A DNA stretch of 64,000 bases from Eriocheir sinensis (GCF_024679095.1 NC_066516.1:20801535-20865534), one strand, 5' to 3'. Counted from the first letter of the stretch, positions 19,825-34,000 are shown. Notes: generated by a model not told the origin, from the sequence alone. Made by a program: numbers and translations.

Positions 19825-21030
19825 TGCCAGGGACGGAAGAAGTGGAGGAAGGGGAAAGAGAGGAAGAAAAGGAAACGGGAAGAAAGGTGAATAGGAGGAG
19901 GGATGAGGGGGTAAGGGTAAAGGAGAGAAGGAAAGAAAGAATGAAAAGGGGTGGAAGGATAAAAAAAGAAGGAAAGGAAGAAAGAAAGAAAGGGAAAGGA
20001 AAGAAAGAGTGAAAGAATGAGGAAGGGTAAAATAAAAAAAAAAGAGGAAGATAGGGAAAGAAGGGAACCAGGAATGGGAGGAAGAAGGAAAAAAGAAAGG
20101 GAAAACGAAAGGATGAAAGAAAACAAGGGAAGGAAAGGTGTCAGGAACGGGAGGGAGAAAGAAACGAGGGAGATTAGAAGAAAGAAAGTAAGAAAAAAGA
20201 AAGAAAAGAAAGAGGAAAAAAAGGTGCCAGGGAGGGGAGGATGGAAGGAGGAAAAGGGAAAATTAATAAATAAAAAGGAAGGGAAAGAAAGGTGCCAGGA
20301 AGGGAGAACGGGAGGAGCAAGTGTGAAGAGAGTAAGAGAAAAGAAAGGTCGAGAAAAAGATGCTAGGGACAGGAGGGAGAAAAGGAGTAAAAGGAGGATG
20401 AAGGGAAAGAGAAAGGGCGAGAAGGAAAAAATGGTACCAGAGACGGGAGGGAGAAAAGGGAAAATGAAAAGGAAGGGGAAGAAAGACGCCAGGGAGAAAA
20501 GGAGTAAAAGGAGGATGAAGGGAAAGAGAAAGAGCGAGAAGGAAAAAATGGTACCAGAGACGGGAGGGAGAAAAGGGAAAATGAAAAGGAAGGGAAAGAG
20601 GACGGGGGTGGGGGATGGGGCGGGGGAGGAAAGAAAAAAGTTAAGGAAAAGAAAGGAGAGGGGGAGAAAAGAGGAACGATATAAGAAAGAATGGGAAGGA
20701 AAGGGGATGGAAGGGAGGAGGAAAAGTGGAGAGGGAGAGAAAGGTGTCAGAGATGGGAGGAAAGAAGAGAGCATGAAGGGAAAAAAGAAAGAAATATACA
20801 AAAGAAAGAAAGGAAGAGAGAAAGAATTGGGACACGTAAGAAAAAGAGAGAAATAGTTAAAGTAAAAGAGAGAAAGAAAGAAAGGAAGAGAAAAATAATT
20901 AGGAAGGGTAAATAAACGAAAAAAGTAGGAAGAGTAAATGAAAGAAAGAAAGAAGGAAAGAAAGAAAAGATCATAAAACAAAGATAACTGAGACAGGAGG
21001 GAGAAAAGGAGAAGGAAAAGAAAATACCTA
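19825..21030. repeat. Purine-rich degenerate repeat with GGTGCCAGGGACGGGAGG core
   Basis: A motif close to GTGCCAGGAACGGGAGG recurs about every 80-130 bases (near 19825, 20065, 20140, 20223, 20293, 20430, 20552 and 20745). Part is a clean duplication of about 122 bases (20366-20480 and 20488-20602). No gene; the 560-codon minus frame across 19299-20981 is a composition artefact. Confidence 0.85.
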
Positions 21031-21036
21031 TGAGAA

Positions 21037-21295
21037 AGGGAGAGAAAGGTGCCAGGAACGAGAGGGAGAAAGGGAGGAATGGGGCTAAAAAAAAGGGAGA
21101 GAAAGGTGCCAGGAACGAGAGGTAGAAAGGGAGGAATGGGGCTAAAAAAAAGGGAGAGAAAGGTGCCAGGAACGAGAGCAAGAAAGGGAGGAATGGGGCT
21201 AAAAAAAGGGAGAGAAAGGTGCCAGGAACGAGAGGAAGAAAGGGAGGAATGGGGCTAAAAAAAGGGAGAGAAAGGTGCCAGAAACGAGAGGGAGA
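21037..21295. repeat. 57-bp tandem repeat, about 4.5 units
   Basis: The unit is GGGAGAGAAAGGTGCCAGGA, ACGAGAGGGAGAAAGGGAGG, AATGGGGCTAAAAAA. The same GGTGCCAGGAACG core occurs in the diffuse repeat to its left, so this looks like a recent amplification from that family. Confidence 0.92.
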
Positions 21296-21849
21296 AAAGG
21301 AAGACGAAGCATAAAAGAAATAAAGAAAAGAAAAGGGAAGGAAAAGGGAGAAGGAAATACAGACTAGGGGGAATAGTAAAGGGGAGACAAGAAGAAAAAG
21401 GGGAAGAGAGGGGGAGATAGGAATAATTGAAGAAGGGAGTAAATAAGAAAGCAAGGAGGGAGAAGAAATGGAAATGAGGAAAGGAGGAAAATGAGATTGG
21501 AAAGAACGTGAAGAAAACAACCCAGCGAAAAGAAAAAAAGAAGAAATGAGTTAAAACAAATCAGATAAAATAATATAAGAAACGGACGATGCAGGGAAGG
21601 CGAGGCAAGGCAAGGGAAGGGAGAGGAAGGAAGGGCAGGTGATCTATGGGCAATAACTAACACTCCATGGAAGGAAAGATCATGAAAGTAAATTGAAGGT
21701 GAAAAATAGCGAGCCAGTGTGGGGAGAGAAGGTGAGAGAGAAGGTGAGGAGGAGGAGGAGAAGGAGGAGGAGGAGCAACAGGAGGAGGAGGAGAGAGAAA
21801 TCAGAGAGCAAGGGAGCGAGCGAGGAAGATGAATTAAAGATGACCAACG

Positions 21850-22865
<1,016 letters not shown>

Positions 22866-23062
22866 AGTTAAGAAGAGGAAATTGAAGTGAAATACAGGAA
22901 AAGAATGAAAGAAATCGAGAAAACAAGAAAGAAAAGTTGAAAATGGGATGGAATGAAACGAAAAAAAAAAGTTAAGTAGAGGAAATTGAAGTGAAATACA
23001 GGAAAAGAATGAAAGAAATCGAGAAAACAAGAGAGAAAAGTTGAAAATGGGATGAAATGGAT
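22866..23062. repeat. 103-bp direct duplication
   Basis: The stretch AAGTTAAGAAGAGGAAATTG to TTGAAAATGGGATGGAATGA (22866-22961) is repeated at 22970-23060 with few substitutions. Confidence 0.9.
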
Positions 23063-23259
23063 TGGCTTGTGGGGAGGAAAGAGGAGATGAAAGAAAGAAG
23101 TTGATTGAATTCTTATTGAAAGAGAAATTGGGGGAAGGCGAAATGGGGAGGGAAGGAGGAGGAGCCCTGGCGGAAGAAAATGGCATCATCGGCCTTGAGG
23201 AATATTGATGATGCGAAGGAAGACAAATTAATATGGAGGATAAGGGAAGCCATTTTGAG

Positions 23260-23415
<156 letters not shown>

Positions 23416-23435
23416 ACAGTAACATCAACAACAAT

Positions 23436-23436
23436 A

Positions 23437-23472
<36 letters not shown>

Positions 23473-23730
23473 GCCACGACTATTACTACGACCATTACTA
23501 CTATTACTACTACTGCAACTACTACAATTACAATTACTCAGACTACGATTGCCTACTTCTACTTCTACTAATACTACAACAAAACCAACTTTGATGATGA
23601 TAAAAGGAACACAACAACAACAACAACAACAACAATGATAATAATGATAATAACAACAACAACATCACCACAGAGCATCCCACCACCACCACCACCATCA
23701 TCATCACCACCACCACCACCACCATCCACT
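23436..23730. repeat. (ACT)n, (ACA)n and (CAC)n cluster
   Basis: Trinucleotide runs in succession: ACT 23438-23472 then mixed to 23575, CAA 23610-23633, CAC/CAT 23680-23725. Confidence 0.92.
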
Positions 23731-23849
23731 CTTTAAAACCAAACCAAGCCAAAATTCCTTGCTACTCTCAGGTAACGCAAACAACACAAACTTTCCAAAC
23801 ACTGCCCAGAAGAAAAATAACAGCGGAGCGTGACGTCACTTTGTTTACG

Positions 23850-24405
<556 letters not shown>

Positions 24406-24465
24406 AGGGGTGTTGAGGGGAGTGGATGATGGGGGAGAAAAAAAGTGATGAGAGGGGAAACTGAG

Positions 24466-24588
<123 letters not shown>

Positions 24589-24675
24589 TCTGAGTCATCA
24601 CAAAACAGCGGCGACAGATTTTTCGATCCCAGGGCGCGAGCGACTTCATTTAGGAGGAAAAAAAAAAATTATGAA

Positions 24676-24800
24676 GAAGAGGAGGAGGAGGAGGAGGAGA
24701 AGTCTTGTGTAAGTGATAATTTCCCTGTAGAGTCTTGACAATGATGGGAGGTCCTTAATGAGTCTCCTTTCAAGCCTCCTCCTCCTCCTCCTCCTCCTCC
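24676..24800. repeat. Inverted (GGA)n / (TCC)n pair
   Basis: (GGA)n at about 24678-24700 and (CCT)n at about 24776-24800 are complementary and 75 bases apart. Together they could form a stem-loop. A poly(C) then poly(A) run follows at 24833-24856. Confidence 0.85.
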
Positions 24801-24878
24801 GGTCTCTTCCCGTCACCTTCTTCCGACACAATACCCCCCCCCCCCAAAAAAAAAAAATAACAGGAACAGCGTGACGGT

Positions 24879-25740
<862 letters not shown>

Positions 25741-25742
25741 CC

Positions 25743-25778
25743 ATCCCCATCATCACCATCATCATCATCATCATCAGT
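25743..25778. repeat. (ATC)n microsatellite
   Basis: About 11 CAT/ATC units with interruptions. Confidence 0.9.
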
Positions 25779-25849
25779 AGCAACAACACGAGAAGGCTGC
25801 TGCAATCAAAGGTCCCACATGGCTACTAATATCGTGAGTCAGCTTGGGG

Positions 25850-26200
25850 ACTAAGGGAGGGGGGGGGGAGGGGAAGAGATGGAGACAACCGAGCCTCCAT
25901 CTTCACTGCTAAGGAGGTCACATGAACATCTATGTTGACTGTAAAAAGGAGAATAAAAAATAAATGATCGTCAGGGTTAATCGGACTTGTGGTTAATGGG
26001 AACAGTAATAGTAAAAGTTAGGTGATAGTAATAGGGATAGTGTGGGTATTTTAAGAGGAATGGTTAATAAGGGAAAGCTAATGGTAATAATGGTCGTAGT
26101 GGTTAACAGTAATTGCGGTTAATGGAAGCAATTATAGTAGCAGTTAAAGGTGAAGTAATAGGCGTTTGTAGTTATGGTGAAAGAAATATTTGGTGGAATT
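25850..26200. other. Unassigned DNA with GTTAATGG-like motif repeats
   Basis: A loose motif GGTTAATGG/AGTAATAG recurs at 25975-26160 and again at 26360-26520, on both sides of the LINE tail. The tail probably inserted into this diffuse repeat. Confidence 0.55.
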
Positions 26201-26351
26201 AAGTATCAAGACACCTCTCCTCCCGAAATTGACCTATCTTTCGGCCACTCCTCTGAGCCTTTTATAGGAGCAGCGAATAGCGGGCCTTTTTTCATTACTG
26301 TTTCCTTTTTTTATTTTGCCCTTGAACTGTCTCCTCTGCTCGTAAAAAAAA
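26201..26351 (+). mobile_element. LINE 3'-tail fragment, longest + strand copy
   Basis: ACACCTCTCCTCCCGAAATT, GACCTATCTTTCGGCCACTC, then GGAGCAGCGAATAGCGGGC, CCCTTGAACTGTCTCC and poly(A). It covers the 3' untranslated region of the LINE at 47854 from just after the stop codon. It proves that these short pieces are LINE tails and not an unrelated short element. Confidence 0.92.
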
Positions 26352-26522
26352 TAGTGGTGGTAAATGTTTAATGTTCACAGTGGTTGACGGTAGTTGAGGA
26401 TAGTAAGGGATAATAGTAACAGTTGAGAGTTATAGAGGTTTATAGTAATAGTAAAAGGGATAGTTGGTGGAAGTAGTTAATAGCAATAAGAGTAAATGTT
26501 TAAAGGTTATAGGGGTTAATAT

Positions 26523-26702
<180 letters not shown>

Positions 26703-26799
26703 AAATAAAACACTGCGGAGTATATTTAAAGAGATGGAATACAAAAAACTATTAAAGAGGAACAAGAGCACAGGGAACAGGAGGAGGAGGAGGAGGAGA

Positions 26800-26830
<31 letters not shown>

Positions 26831-27015
26831 GGTGAGTCACTTCGCAGATCGGTGTTATCAATCTCTTCGCTGGTTCCCGGGAATAAGGGACTCAGGAACC
26901 TAATATTGAGGAGGAGGAGGAGGGGGAGGAGGAGGATCATCTGAGTGTAGTGGGAAAGAGGAGATAAATGGAGGGAGAGGCAACATGGAGGGATGGCGGT
27001 CAATCGGAGGGAATT

Positions 27016-27154
<139 letters not shown>

Positions 27155-27464
27155 ACGAGATTAGAGTATATAGAGGATGGATGTCGGGAGTGATAAATGA
27201 GGGAGACGGTGTAAAATAAAAAATAAAAACGAATGAAGGATATAGGCAAAACTGCGATAATAGTGGATGTAAGGAAAAGGGATAAAGATGAATGATAGAA
27301 CGAATGTAAAAAAAAAAGAAAATAAAATGACATAGTCCCTTCTTCAGTTAATATAAGGAGAAGGTGACAAATGGTGGAGATGTCGAAATGGTGATGAATG
27401 AGTGAAATAAGATAAAGTGAAAATAGTTAAAAGAAAGAAGTAGGATGAAAATTGATGGCAAAGA

Positions 27465-27848
27465 GGAGGAGGAGGAGGGGGAAGAGGAAGAAGAGGAGAA
27501 GGAGGAGGAGGAGGTGTGGATGGGTAGAATAGCTTGTTGGAGAGTAAGAGGAAGAAGAGGAGAAGGAGGAGGAGGAGGAGGTGTGGATGGGTAGAATAGC
27601 TTGTTGGAGAGTAAGAGGAAGAAGAGGAGAAGGAGGAGGAGGAGGTGTGGATGGGTAGAATAGCTTGTTGGAGAGTAAGAGGAAGAAGAGGAGAAGGGGG
27701 AGGAGGAGGTGTGGATAGGTAGAATAGCTTGTTGGAGAGTAAGAGGAAGAAGAGGAGAAGAAGGAGGAGGAGGTGTAAGAGGAAGAAGAGGAGAAGAAGG
27801 AGGAGGAGGAGGTGTGGATGGGTAGAATAGCTTGTTGGAGAGTAAGAT
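27465..27848. repeat. 55-75-bp purine minisatellite, about 6 units
   Basis: The unit is GTGTGGATGGGTAGAATAGC, TTGTTGGAGAGTAAG, AGGAAGAAGAGGAGAAGG plus a variable number of AGG. One unit near 27775 lacks the GTGTGGATGG part. Length varies mostly in the AGG run. Confidence 0.93.
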
Positions 27849-27849
27849 G

Positions 27850-28229
27850 AATGTTGGAAAAGGATGAAGAATGAGAGAAACGGGGAAGGGCAGCAAAGAA
27901 TGAAGGAGATATGAGAAATTACGATAACTGTGGAAATAGAGGTGAATAGAAATAGAAGTGAAATAAACTGAAATAAGGTTGTTACTATAGTTAGAATACC
28001 GGCTGTAGTGTATGCCGGCTATAAGATAAAGGGTAATCCTGCTTCATTTCGACACGTTATTAACCTTATCCTGCATACGTATACTCCTTTCTTTAACTAA
28101 TAGCAAGAACATGGGAGAGATTTCGCAGCTTCATACTCACGTCAGCTGTCAGGTTTTGCGTTGCGGTGAACTGATAGAAAAAAACAACAAGAAAGACTTA
28201 AAAAAAAGGTACCATACGTCTTAAAACCG

Positions 28230-28230
<1 letters not shown>
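27850..28230. other. Unassigned DNA
   Basis: Unique-looking. ACCGGCTGTAGTGTATGCCGGCTATAAG at 28000-28027 has a short CCGGC repeat. No gene recognised. Confidence 0.45.

Positions 28231-28260
<30 letters not shown>
28231..28260. repeat. (CT)n microsatellite
   Basis: About 15 CT units. Confidence 0.95.
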
Positions 28261-28263
<3 letters not shown>

Positions 28264-28313
28264 CGCAAGCTTCTTTAAACTCCATCCACATTAGAAACAT
28301 ACGAACTAGGAAA

Positions 28314-28470
28314 AGGTCTGTTGAGGCGTATTAGATCGGTTCCCATCTCCCCTCTCTCCCTCTCTTTCTCTCCCTCTCTCCCTCCTTCCCTATTTCTCCC
28401 TTCCTCTCTATTCTCTGCACTATTTTGTTCGACGAGTTCTTCTCCCTCTAAATTTGCTCCGATTCCACTT
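28314..28470. repeat. Dispersed repeat pair, copy 1
   Basis: GAGGCGTATTAGATCGGT, a CT-rich tract, CTATTCTCTGCACTATTTTG and TTCGACGAGTTCTT match 29356-29495. The pair lies 1.04 kb apart in the same orientation. The edges are sharp but neither terminal repeats nor a poly(A) was seen, so its type is unknown. Confidence 0.8.
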
Positions 28471-28789
28471 AGCGTTTTACTCAACTCTTTATGTTCGTTT
28501 CCGAGACTCTCCCTCCCCTCCCCCCCCCCCCCCCTTTGATGATATAGGAAGACTGCGGTATATATGAAGCAGATAGAGAGAACAAGGATAACAGTTGTAG
28601 TTCAAGAGATGCGATGAAGATGAATAGAAAAAAAAAGATTAAAATAACATGAATTGCAAGAAGAGGAGGCATAGCAACATATCGACAAAGAGGATAATAA
28701 AGGAATCAAAGAGTCATAAAGGGGATTCAAATACGCTTTAAAAGAGTTCCAAGTGGAGGCTTTTGTAGTAATCAGATAAAAGGATTGCG

Positions 28790-29050
28790 ATGAGTAATGG
28801 TGAGTGATGTTGAGTGAATGGAAAGATGCTTCATGGTGAGTAATGATGATTGAATGGATGAGTGATAGGAAGTGATGGTGAGTGAATGAATAGATGAGTG
28901 ATGGTGAGTGAATGCACAGATGGTGAGTGATGATGATGATGAGGGACTGATGATAGTGAGCGATGGTGTGTGAATGGTGAGTGGATGAGTGACTGATGAT
29001 AGTGAGTGATGGTAAGTGAATGGATAGTGAGGAGGCTGATGGTGATGGGG
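28790..29050. repeat. Degenerate GAGTGATGGT minisatellite
   Basis: The motif GATGGTGAGTGAATG recurs about every 25-45 bases. Confidence 0.85.
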
Positions 29051-29094
29051 GTGGAGGTGATGGTGACAGCCTCTTGATCGAACACTACCACTAA
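29028..29094. repeat. Dispersed GTGACAGCCTCTTGATCG repeat, copy 1
   Basis: GTGAGGAGGCTGATGGTGAT to ATGGTGACAGCCTCTTGATC and ACACTACC. It is nearly repeated at 32920-32985, 3.9 kb away in the same orientation. Confidence 0.8.
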
Positions 29095-29287
29095 ACATAA
29101 GGGTATTGGATATGGTGGTGGTGAAGGTGGTGATGGTGGTGACGGTGATGGTGGTGGTGATGTCCGGAGTTATGTGTTTAAGTGTACCGGTATCTTGCTG
29201 TCTCTATGTGTGTTTGTGTATTTCTCTCTCTCTCAGCCCAGCGTCAGGTGTTTGGGAGGAAAACTGTAAATACCTGTAAATATTGCC

Positions 29288-29495
29288 GTGAGAGGGAGAG
29301 AGAGGGAGGGAAAGAGGGAGGGAGGGGGAGAAGGAGAGGGGAGAGGGAGAATGTATCTGTTCAGGCGTATTACATCAGTCCTATCTCCCCTCTCTCTCTC
29401 TCCCTCTCACTCCTTCCCTCTCCCCCTCTCCCTCCCTCTCTCTCTCCCTCTCTCTCTCCCCATTCTCTGCACTGATTTTGTTCGAAGATTTCTTG
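29288..29495. repeat. Dispersed repeat pair, copy 2, with purine/pyrimidine hairpin
   Basis: 29288-29350 is GAGGGAGAGAGAGGGAGGG-type purine DNA and 29380-29460 is the complementary CT/CCT-rich type, so the strand could fold back. From 29356 it matches 28314-28470 (CAGGCGTATTACATCAGT, CATTCTCTGCACTGATTTTG). Confidence 0.78.
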
Positions 29496-29619
29496 TTCCT
29501 CTCCCTCTCTCTCTCTCTTTTTTTATCGTTTCGTACTCTCTCTCTCTCTCTCTCTCTCTCCATTTTCAATCCCACTCTTTTTCATTACGCACTCTCAGGT
29601 CTTCTAACAAAACTCCTCC

Positions 29620-29880
29620 ACGCTTTTTCCTTCCCTCCTTCCCTCCTTCCCTCCCTCTTCTCCCTCCTTCCTTCCCTCCTTCACACTCTTCCTCTCTCCT
29701 TCCGTTCTTTCCTTCCATTCTTTTCCTCACTTCTTCCCTTCTTCTTTTCCTCCAATTCCTTCTGTGCTTTTCCTTCCTCGCCTCCTCCTTCAGTCCGTTT
29801 TTCAGTGTTTTTCCTCCTTCCCTCCCACCCTCCATTCTTTCCTCCCGTGCCTTTCCTCGCGTCCTCCTTCCCCTCCTTCT
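29620..29880. repeat. Pyrimidine-rich TTCC/CCTT tract
   Basis: TCCCTCCTTCCCTCC-type DNA. Open frames are artefacts. Confidence 0.8.
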
Positions 29881-30022
29881 GCGATATTATTTACGATCCT
29901 GAAAACTTCGCAGCCTCAAGTGTGACGTTCATTTGTACCGGAACGACCAAACGACGACGTCACATAAATCTCGGCAGAATTTTTGCTGGTTTGGGTTGGT
30001 TGGTTGCTCCTGGTGGTGAGGT

Positions 30023-30038
30023 TGGGGGGGGGGGGGGG
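30023..30038. repeat. Poly(G) tract
   Basis: About 15 consecutive G. A (GGT)n and (AGT)n run follows at 30178-30236. Confidence 0.9.
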
Positions 30039-30463
30039 TAAGGTGAAATATCCGTGTGTTCTGAGGTAGTGTTATTGTTATATTTATTGTTATTTTTATT
30101 GTGTTTTACTCATTCTTGTTTCTTACTGTTGTTTTTATCTGTATTCCTATTTTCAGCCGTATTGTTATTAGAAGTACAGGTGGTGGTGGTGGTGGTAGTA
30201 GCAGTAGTAGTAGTAGTAGTAGTAGTAGTAGCAGAGGAAGTAATGTTAAAAATAGTTGCATTTGGAGAGAACAGAAAATTAGCAGGAGAAAAAAGAAGAA
30301 AAAGAAGAGCAAGAGGTGAAAAAGGAGAAAGAGACGGATGATGATGATGATGATGAGGAGGAGGAGGAGGAGGAGGCAGAAGACTTCATCGTAATCTAAA
30401 TGAACTTGACTTTGTGAAACTTCTAATCTTTTTTTATCCCTCATTCTCTTCCCTGGCAACAAC

Positions 30464-30471
<8 letters not shown>

Positions 30472-30526
<55 letters not shown>
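30472..30526. repeat. (AC)n microsatellite
   Basis: About 26 AC units. Confidence 0.96.
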
Positions 30527-30529
<3 letters not shown>

Positions 30530-30593
30530 GGCACGCACACGGCACCATTTAAGCCTCTCAACACATCAGTGAGCATCTCGGAATTACTGTGAG

Positions 30594-30780
30594 AGGAGGA
30601 GGAGGAGGAGGAGGAGAGAAAGGAGGAGGAGGAGGAGGAGGAGGGGGCAGCGAGAGGGTGAGAGAGAGAGAGGGGGGTTGGGGGTGGGTGGCTCGTTGGG
30701 TGATTGGCTTCGAGGGTCTGGGTGAGATGGGTGAGAGGGAGATGGGGGATGGGGAGATGGAGGCTCTGGTGGTGGTGTCT
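30594..30780. repeat. (GGA)n then G-rich tract
   Basis: GGA-rich to about 30645, then GGGTGGGTGG and GAGATGGG motifs. It is G-rich and could form quadruplexes. Confidence 0.85.
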
Positions 30781-30900
30781 CAGTCCTTCAGAGACGTCCA
30801 CTCTCGTCTTGGCCTCTCTGGGTATCAGTGAAATCATAGACGATTGTGTCAGAGAAGAGATCGATAAGGGATTGGAAACTATGCGTCTGCCTGCCTGCCT

Positions 30901-30962
<62 letters not shown>
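30901..30962. repeat. (GT)n microsatellite
   Basis: About 29 GT units. Confidence 0.97.
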
Positions 30963-30963
<1 letters not shown>

Positions 30964-31380
30964 GGGAGGCCTGGGTTAGGGCTGGAGTTGATTGAGGGAG
31001 GGAAGTGGGGGAGAGGGGAAGAGAATGAGGGGAGAGAAGAATGCTGGAGGCCTGGGAAGAGGGGAGAAGGCTGGTTGTGCTTGGGGGAGGGTGGGGAGGA
31101 GGAGGATGGGGAGAAACGGGAGAAGTAGGATAGGGAGGAGAGTAGGGCAGGGTAAGGGTAGGGAAGGGAGAATAAAGGATAAGAAAGGGAGAAGAGAAAG
31201 ACCTTGAAAGGAGTAGGGAAAGGAGAAGGACAGAGGGAAGAGGAGAAGGAGGATGGATGAAAGTGCGAGGACGGGGGAAGGGGAAGGGGGAGAAGAAGGG
31301 AAGGAACATAGTGGCCTGAATGGGTTGGGAAAGAGTGAGGAAGGGGAGGAAAGGGGGGGAAGGGGAGGGCACAGTTACCA
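30963..31380. repeat. G/A-rich DNA
   Basis: GGGGAGG and GGGAGAAG motifs dominate. No gene. Confidence 0.75.
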
Positions 31381-31632
31381 CACATTCTCGGTCATTTTAA
31401 AAGGGTCGAGAGGCCACTTAAGGATCAAATACCTTTAAAGGGGCCTTGCCGGGCGATCTTCACTCTCATTTTGGGACAGTCTGGCTCGTCGAAGTGGGTC
31501 GAGATGTGGGTGGCTGGGTGATGCTGCTGCGGGTGGGGTGGGCGTGGGGGAGCTGGGGATGTTGGTTGGGATGTTAGTAGTCCATGTCACACGTTAATAG
31601 AAGTGCCATAGTAAATTGGTTATCTGGGTATG

Positions 31633-31728
31633 GTTTTTTTTTCTTTTTTTTTTTTACAACAAAGGGGACAGCTCAAGGGAACAAAAAAAGGAAACAATAA
31701 TAAAAAAAGCCCGCTACTCGCTGTTCCT
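31633..31728 (-). mobile_element. LINE 3'-tail fragment
   Basis: On the minus strand: GGAACAGCGAGTAGCGGGC, CCCTTGAGCTGTCCCC, TTTGTTGTAAAAAAAAAAAA. The intact poly(A) suggests a fairly recent insertion. Confidence 0.9.
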
Positions 31729-32116
31729 ATCTGTGTATGTTAAGGACGTACTTGTATTTTAGGGACGTATTTTTGTGAGGGTGTGGGGTGAAGGGTTGTT
31801 AGTACATTTAATACACAAACTGAAGCGTCATGGAAAAGGCTGATTGTGTAATTTAGGTTAATGAAGACGTGTCGGTGTAAGGTGGCGAGAAGAGGAGGGC
31901 GAGAAGGTGATGGTGGTGGGGATAACGTGTTAGATTTTTGTGTTGTTAATAATACATACCACAACGAAAATAGAAGGGTTATGGAAATTTGAGGTTATGG
32001 GAAACTTTAGATTTATGGGGAAGTGTTTCTGTAAGGTTGTGAGGAGGACGAGGAGACGTGCTGTGTTGGTTTTGTTGTTATTGTTGTTGTTGGTGGTGGT
32101 GGTGACGTGTTAGATT

Positions 32117-32325
32117 CTTGTGGGCTCCGTTGCCAGATTGTCGTACCCAGAGCATCGTATTTACCGGTTTCTGACTTATAACCATTGCCAAGAAACACCA
32201 GTAATTAACCATCTTACAATAACTATATAGGAAGCCAGTTACAGAGGTGGAGGAGACAGTTTTTGGGTCGGAAATCGGCAAACATAAATGGCTGAGTACG
32301 ATAATCTGGCAACGTTGCTTGTGGG
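32117..32325. mobile_element. hAT-type MITE, copy 1, with perfect 8-bp target duplication
   Basis: The element is 32125-32317 (193 bp). Its ends are inverted repeats: CTCCGTTGCCAGATTGTCGT on the left and, read from the right end on the minus strand, CAACGTTGCCAGATTATCGT. It is flanked by CTTGTGGG at 32117-32124 and again at 32318-32325, an exact 8-bp direct repeat as expected for hAT transposition. It encodes nothing; the short minus frame is fortuitous. It shares its sequence with copies at 59678 and 60191. Its termini differ from those of the hAT element at 11582-17777, so an unseen hAT family probably mobilised it. Confidence 0.93.
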
Positions 32326-32649
32326 TGTGGTGTTGGGAGATAAATGGTAAATGTATGACGGTTGTGATCAGGAAATTCGTTGATGATATCGTTAAGTGCA
32401 ATGGTATAACGTCTTTTTGTAAGGTGTGATTATGTTGTGTTTGTTATGGAAATTGTGTTCATGATTATATTATTTAGACATTATTGGAATGATCATGATT
32501 ACCGTACTGTGAAAACTGATAGACGAAGTAACTGACGGGGAGCATATGCCAGTAGGCGCGTTGCTTCACTCACCTAATGACTCCACCTTAGACAGTCATC
32601 TCGAGCAAGCTTCCACGCAGTTAAAACGATAGAAAATAAATTGATTGTA

Positions 32650-33115
32650 ATGGTAGTGTTTGCAAGATGGTGAAATGGGTGGTGTTGATGTATTGCTTGA
32701 TTGTTGTGGGAGTGAGTGGTGATGATGGTGATGGTGGTGGTGCTGACGGTGGTAGTGGTGGTGGTGGTGATGGTGGTGCTGACACGTAGCCTTGCCTGAG
32801 AGTGCACTATGTGGGTGATTGATGTAGCGGTGTTGGTGTTGTTGTTGGTGGTGGTGGTGCTGATGGGGGTGGAGGTGACATTGTCTTGAACTGTGACGAG
32901 CGAGCATAAGGGTTCTGACAGTGAGGAGGGTGATGGTGATGGGGGTGAGGGGGTTATGGTGACAGCCTCTTGATCGTACACTACTTCATGAGGGTACTGG
33001 CTGTATTGTTGTTGTTGATGTTGTTATTGGTGGTGGTGGTGATATCGGTTGTACAGTGTTGGTGGTGTTGGTGGTGGTGGCGGTGGTGGTGGTGGTGGTG
33101 ATGTCGGTAGTACAT
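32650..33115. repeat. GGT/GAT-rich tract including dispersed repeat copy 2
   Basis: (GGT)n-like DNA. 32920-32985 (AGTGAGGAGGGTGATGGTGA, GGTGACAGCCTCTTGATCGT) matches 29028-29094. Confidence 0.8.
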
Positions 33116-33299
33116 AGAAGTCAGATCAGAGAGTTAGTCAGTCCCACGCTATAAACATGAACTAGTATGAAAACGAACTTAAATGGTAATACACACTCCA
33201 TTTATAACTAGTCGCAGCTTTCAGTGTCTATAGATTCTGTTCATTCTCTATTCTGTCGTTCATAAGATGAGTGAGACTTTCTGTGCACCTGTTACATAA

Positions 33300-33374
33300 T
33301 GGTGGTGGTGGTGGTGGTGGTTGTCTCGGATCGTAAACAGCTGAAGGATCGTGGTGGTGGAAGTAATGGTAGGC

Positions 33375-33435
<61 letters not shown>

Positions 33436-33436
33436 A
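33300..33436. repeat. (GGT)n and (AGT)n microsatellites
   Basis: GGT 33300-33322; AGT about 33375-33434, 20 units. Confidence 0.95.
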
Positions 33437-33594
33437 TGGGGGTGACAGCGGAGATAATACGTGACATCAGTGGCTGGCTAATCAGTGGACGTGACGATGC
33501 GCAGGTGTCATGGAGAGGCAGCAGACCAGGTATAGCGGCGTCAGGAGGAAATGAGTGAAGGCTTGTTGACGCGGCGATAACAGGAACGATGACG

Positions 33595-33705
33595 AGGAGG
33601 AGGAGGAGGAGGAGGAGGAGGAGGAGGAGGAGAAGGAGTTGAGTGTTGACGGTGTGCGGTGGCGGTGAGGCAAGCAACGATAATAGAGATAGACACACAC
33701 ATACA

Positions 33706-33733
<28 letters not shown>
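33595..33733. repeat. (AGG)n and (ACAT)n microsatellites
   Basis: AGG about 33595-33631; ACAT about 33698-33733, followed by degenerate ATAC/ACAT to 33775. Confidence 0.95.
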
Positions 33734-33739
<6 letters not shown>

Positions 33740-33919
33740 CATACTTATATACATACAAACATATATACTTACAGATAGACAGAGAGGGAATGACCAGCGT
33801 AGGAGAAACGATGAAGTGTTTTCCAAAGTTAAATGTAAAAAAAAAAAGAATAAGAAGGAAAATTAACGAATAACGACACGGAGATGAAATGAAGGAAAAA
33901 GAAAAGGAGGAAATGAGTA

Positions 33920-33921
<2 letters not shown>

Positions 33922-33996
<75 letters not shown>
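33922..33996. repeat. (GA)n microsatellite
   Basis: About 37 GA units. Confidence 0.97.
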
Positions 33997-34000
<4 letters not shown>

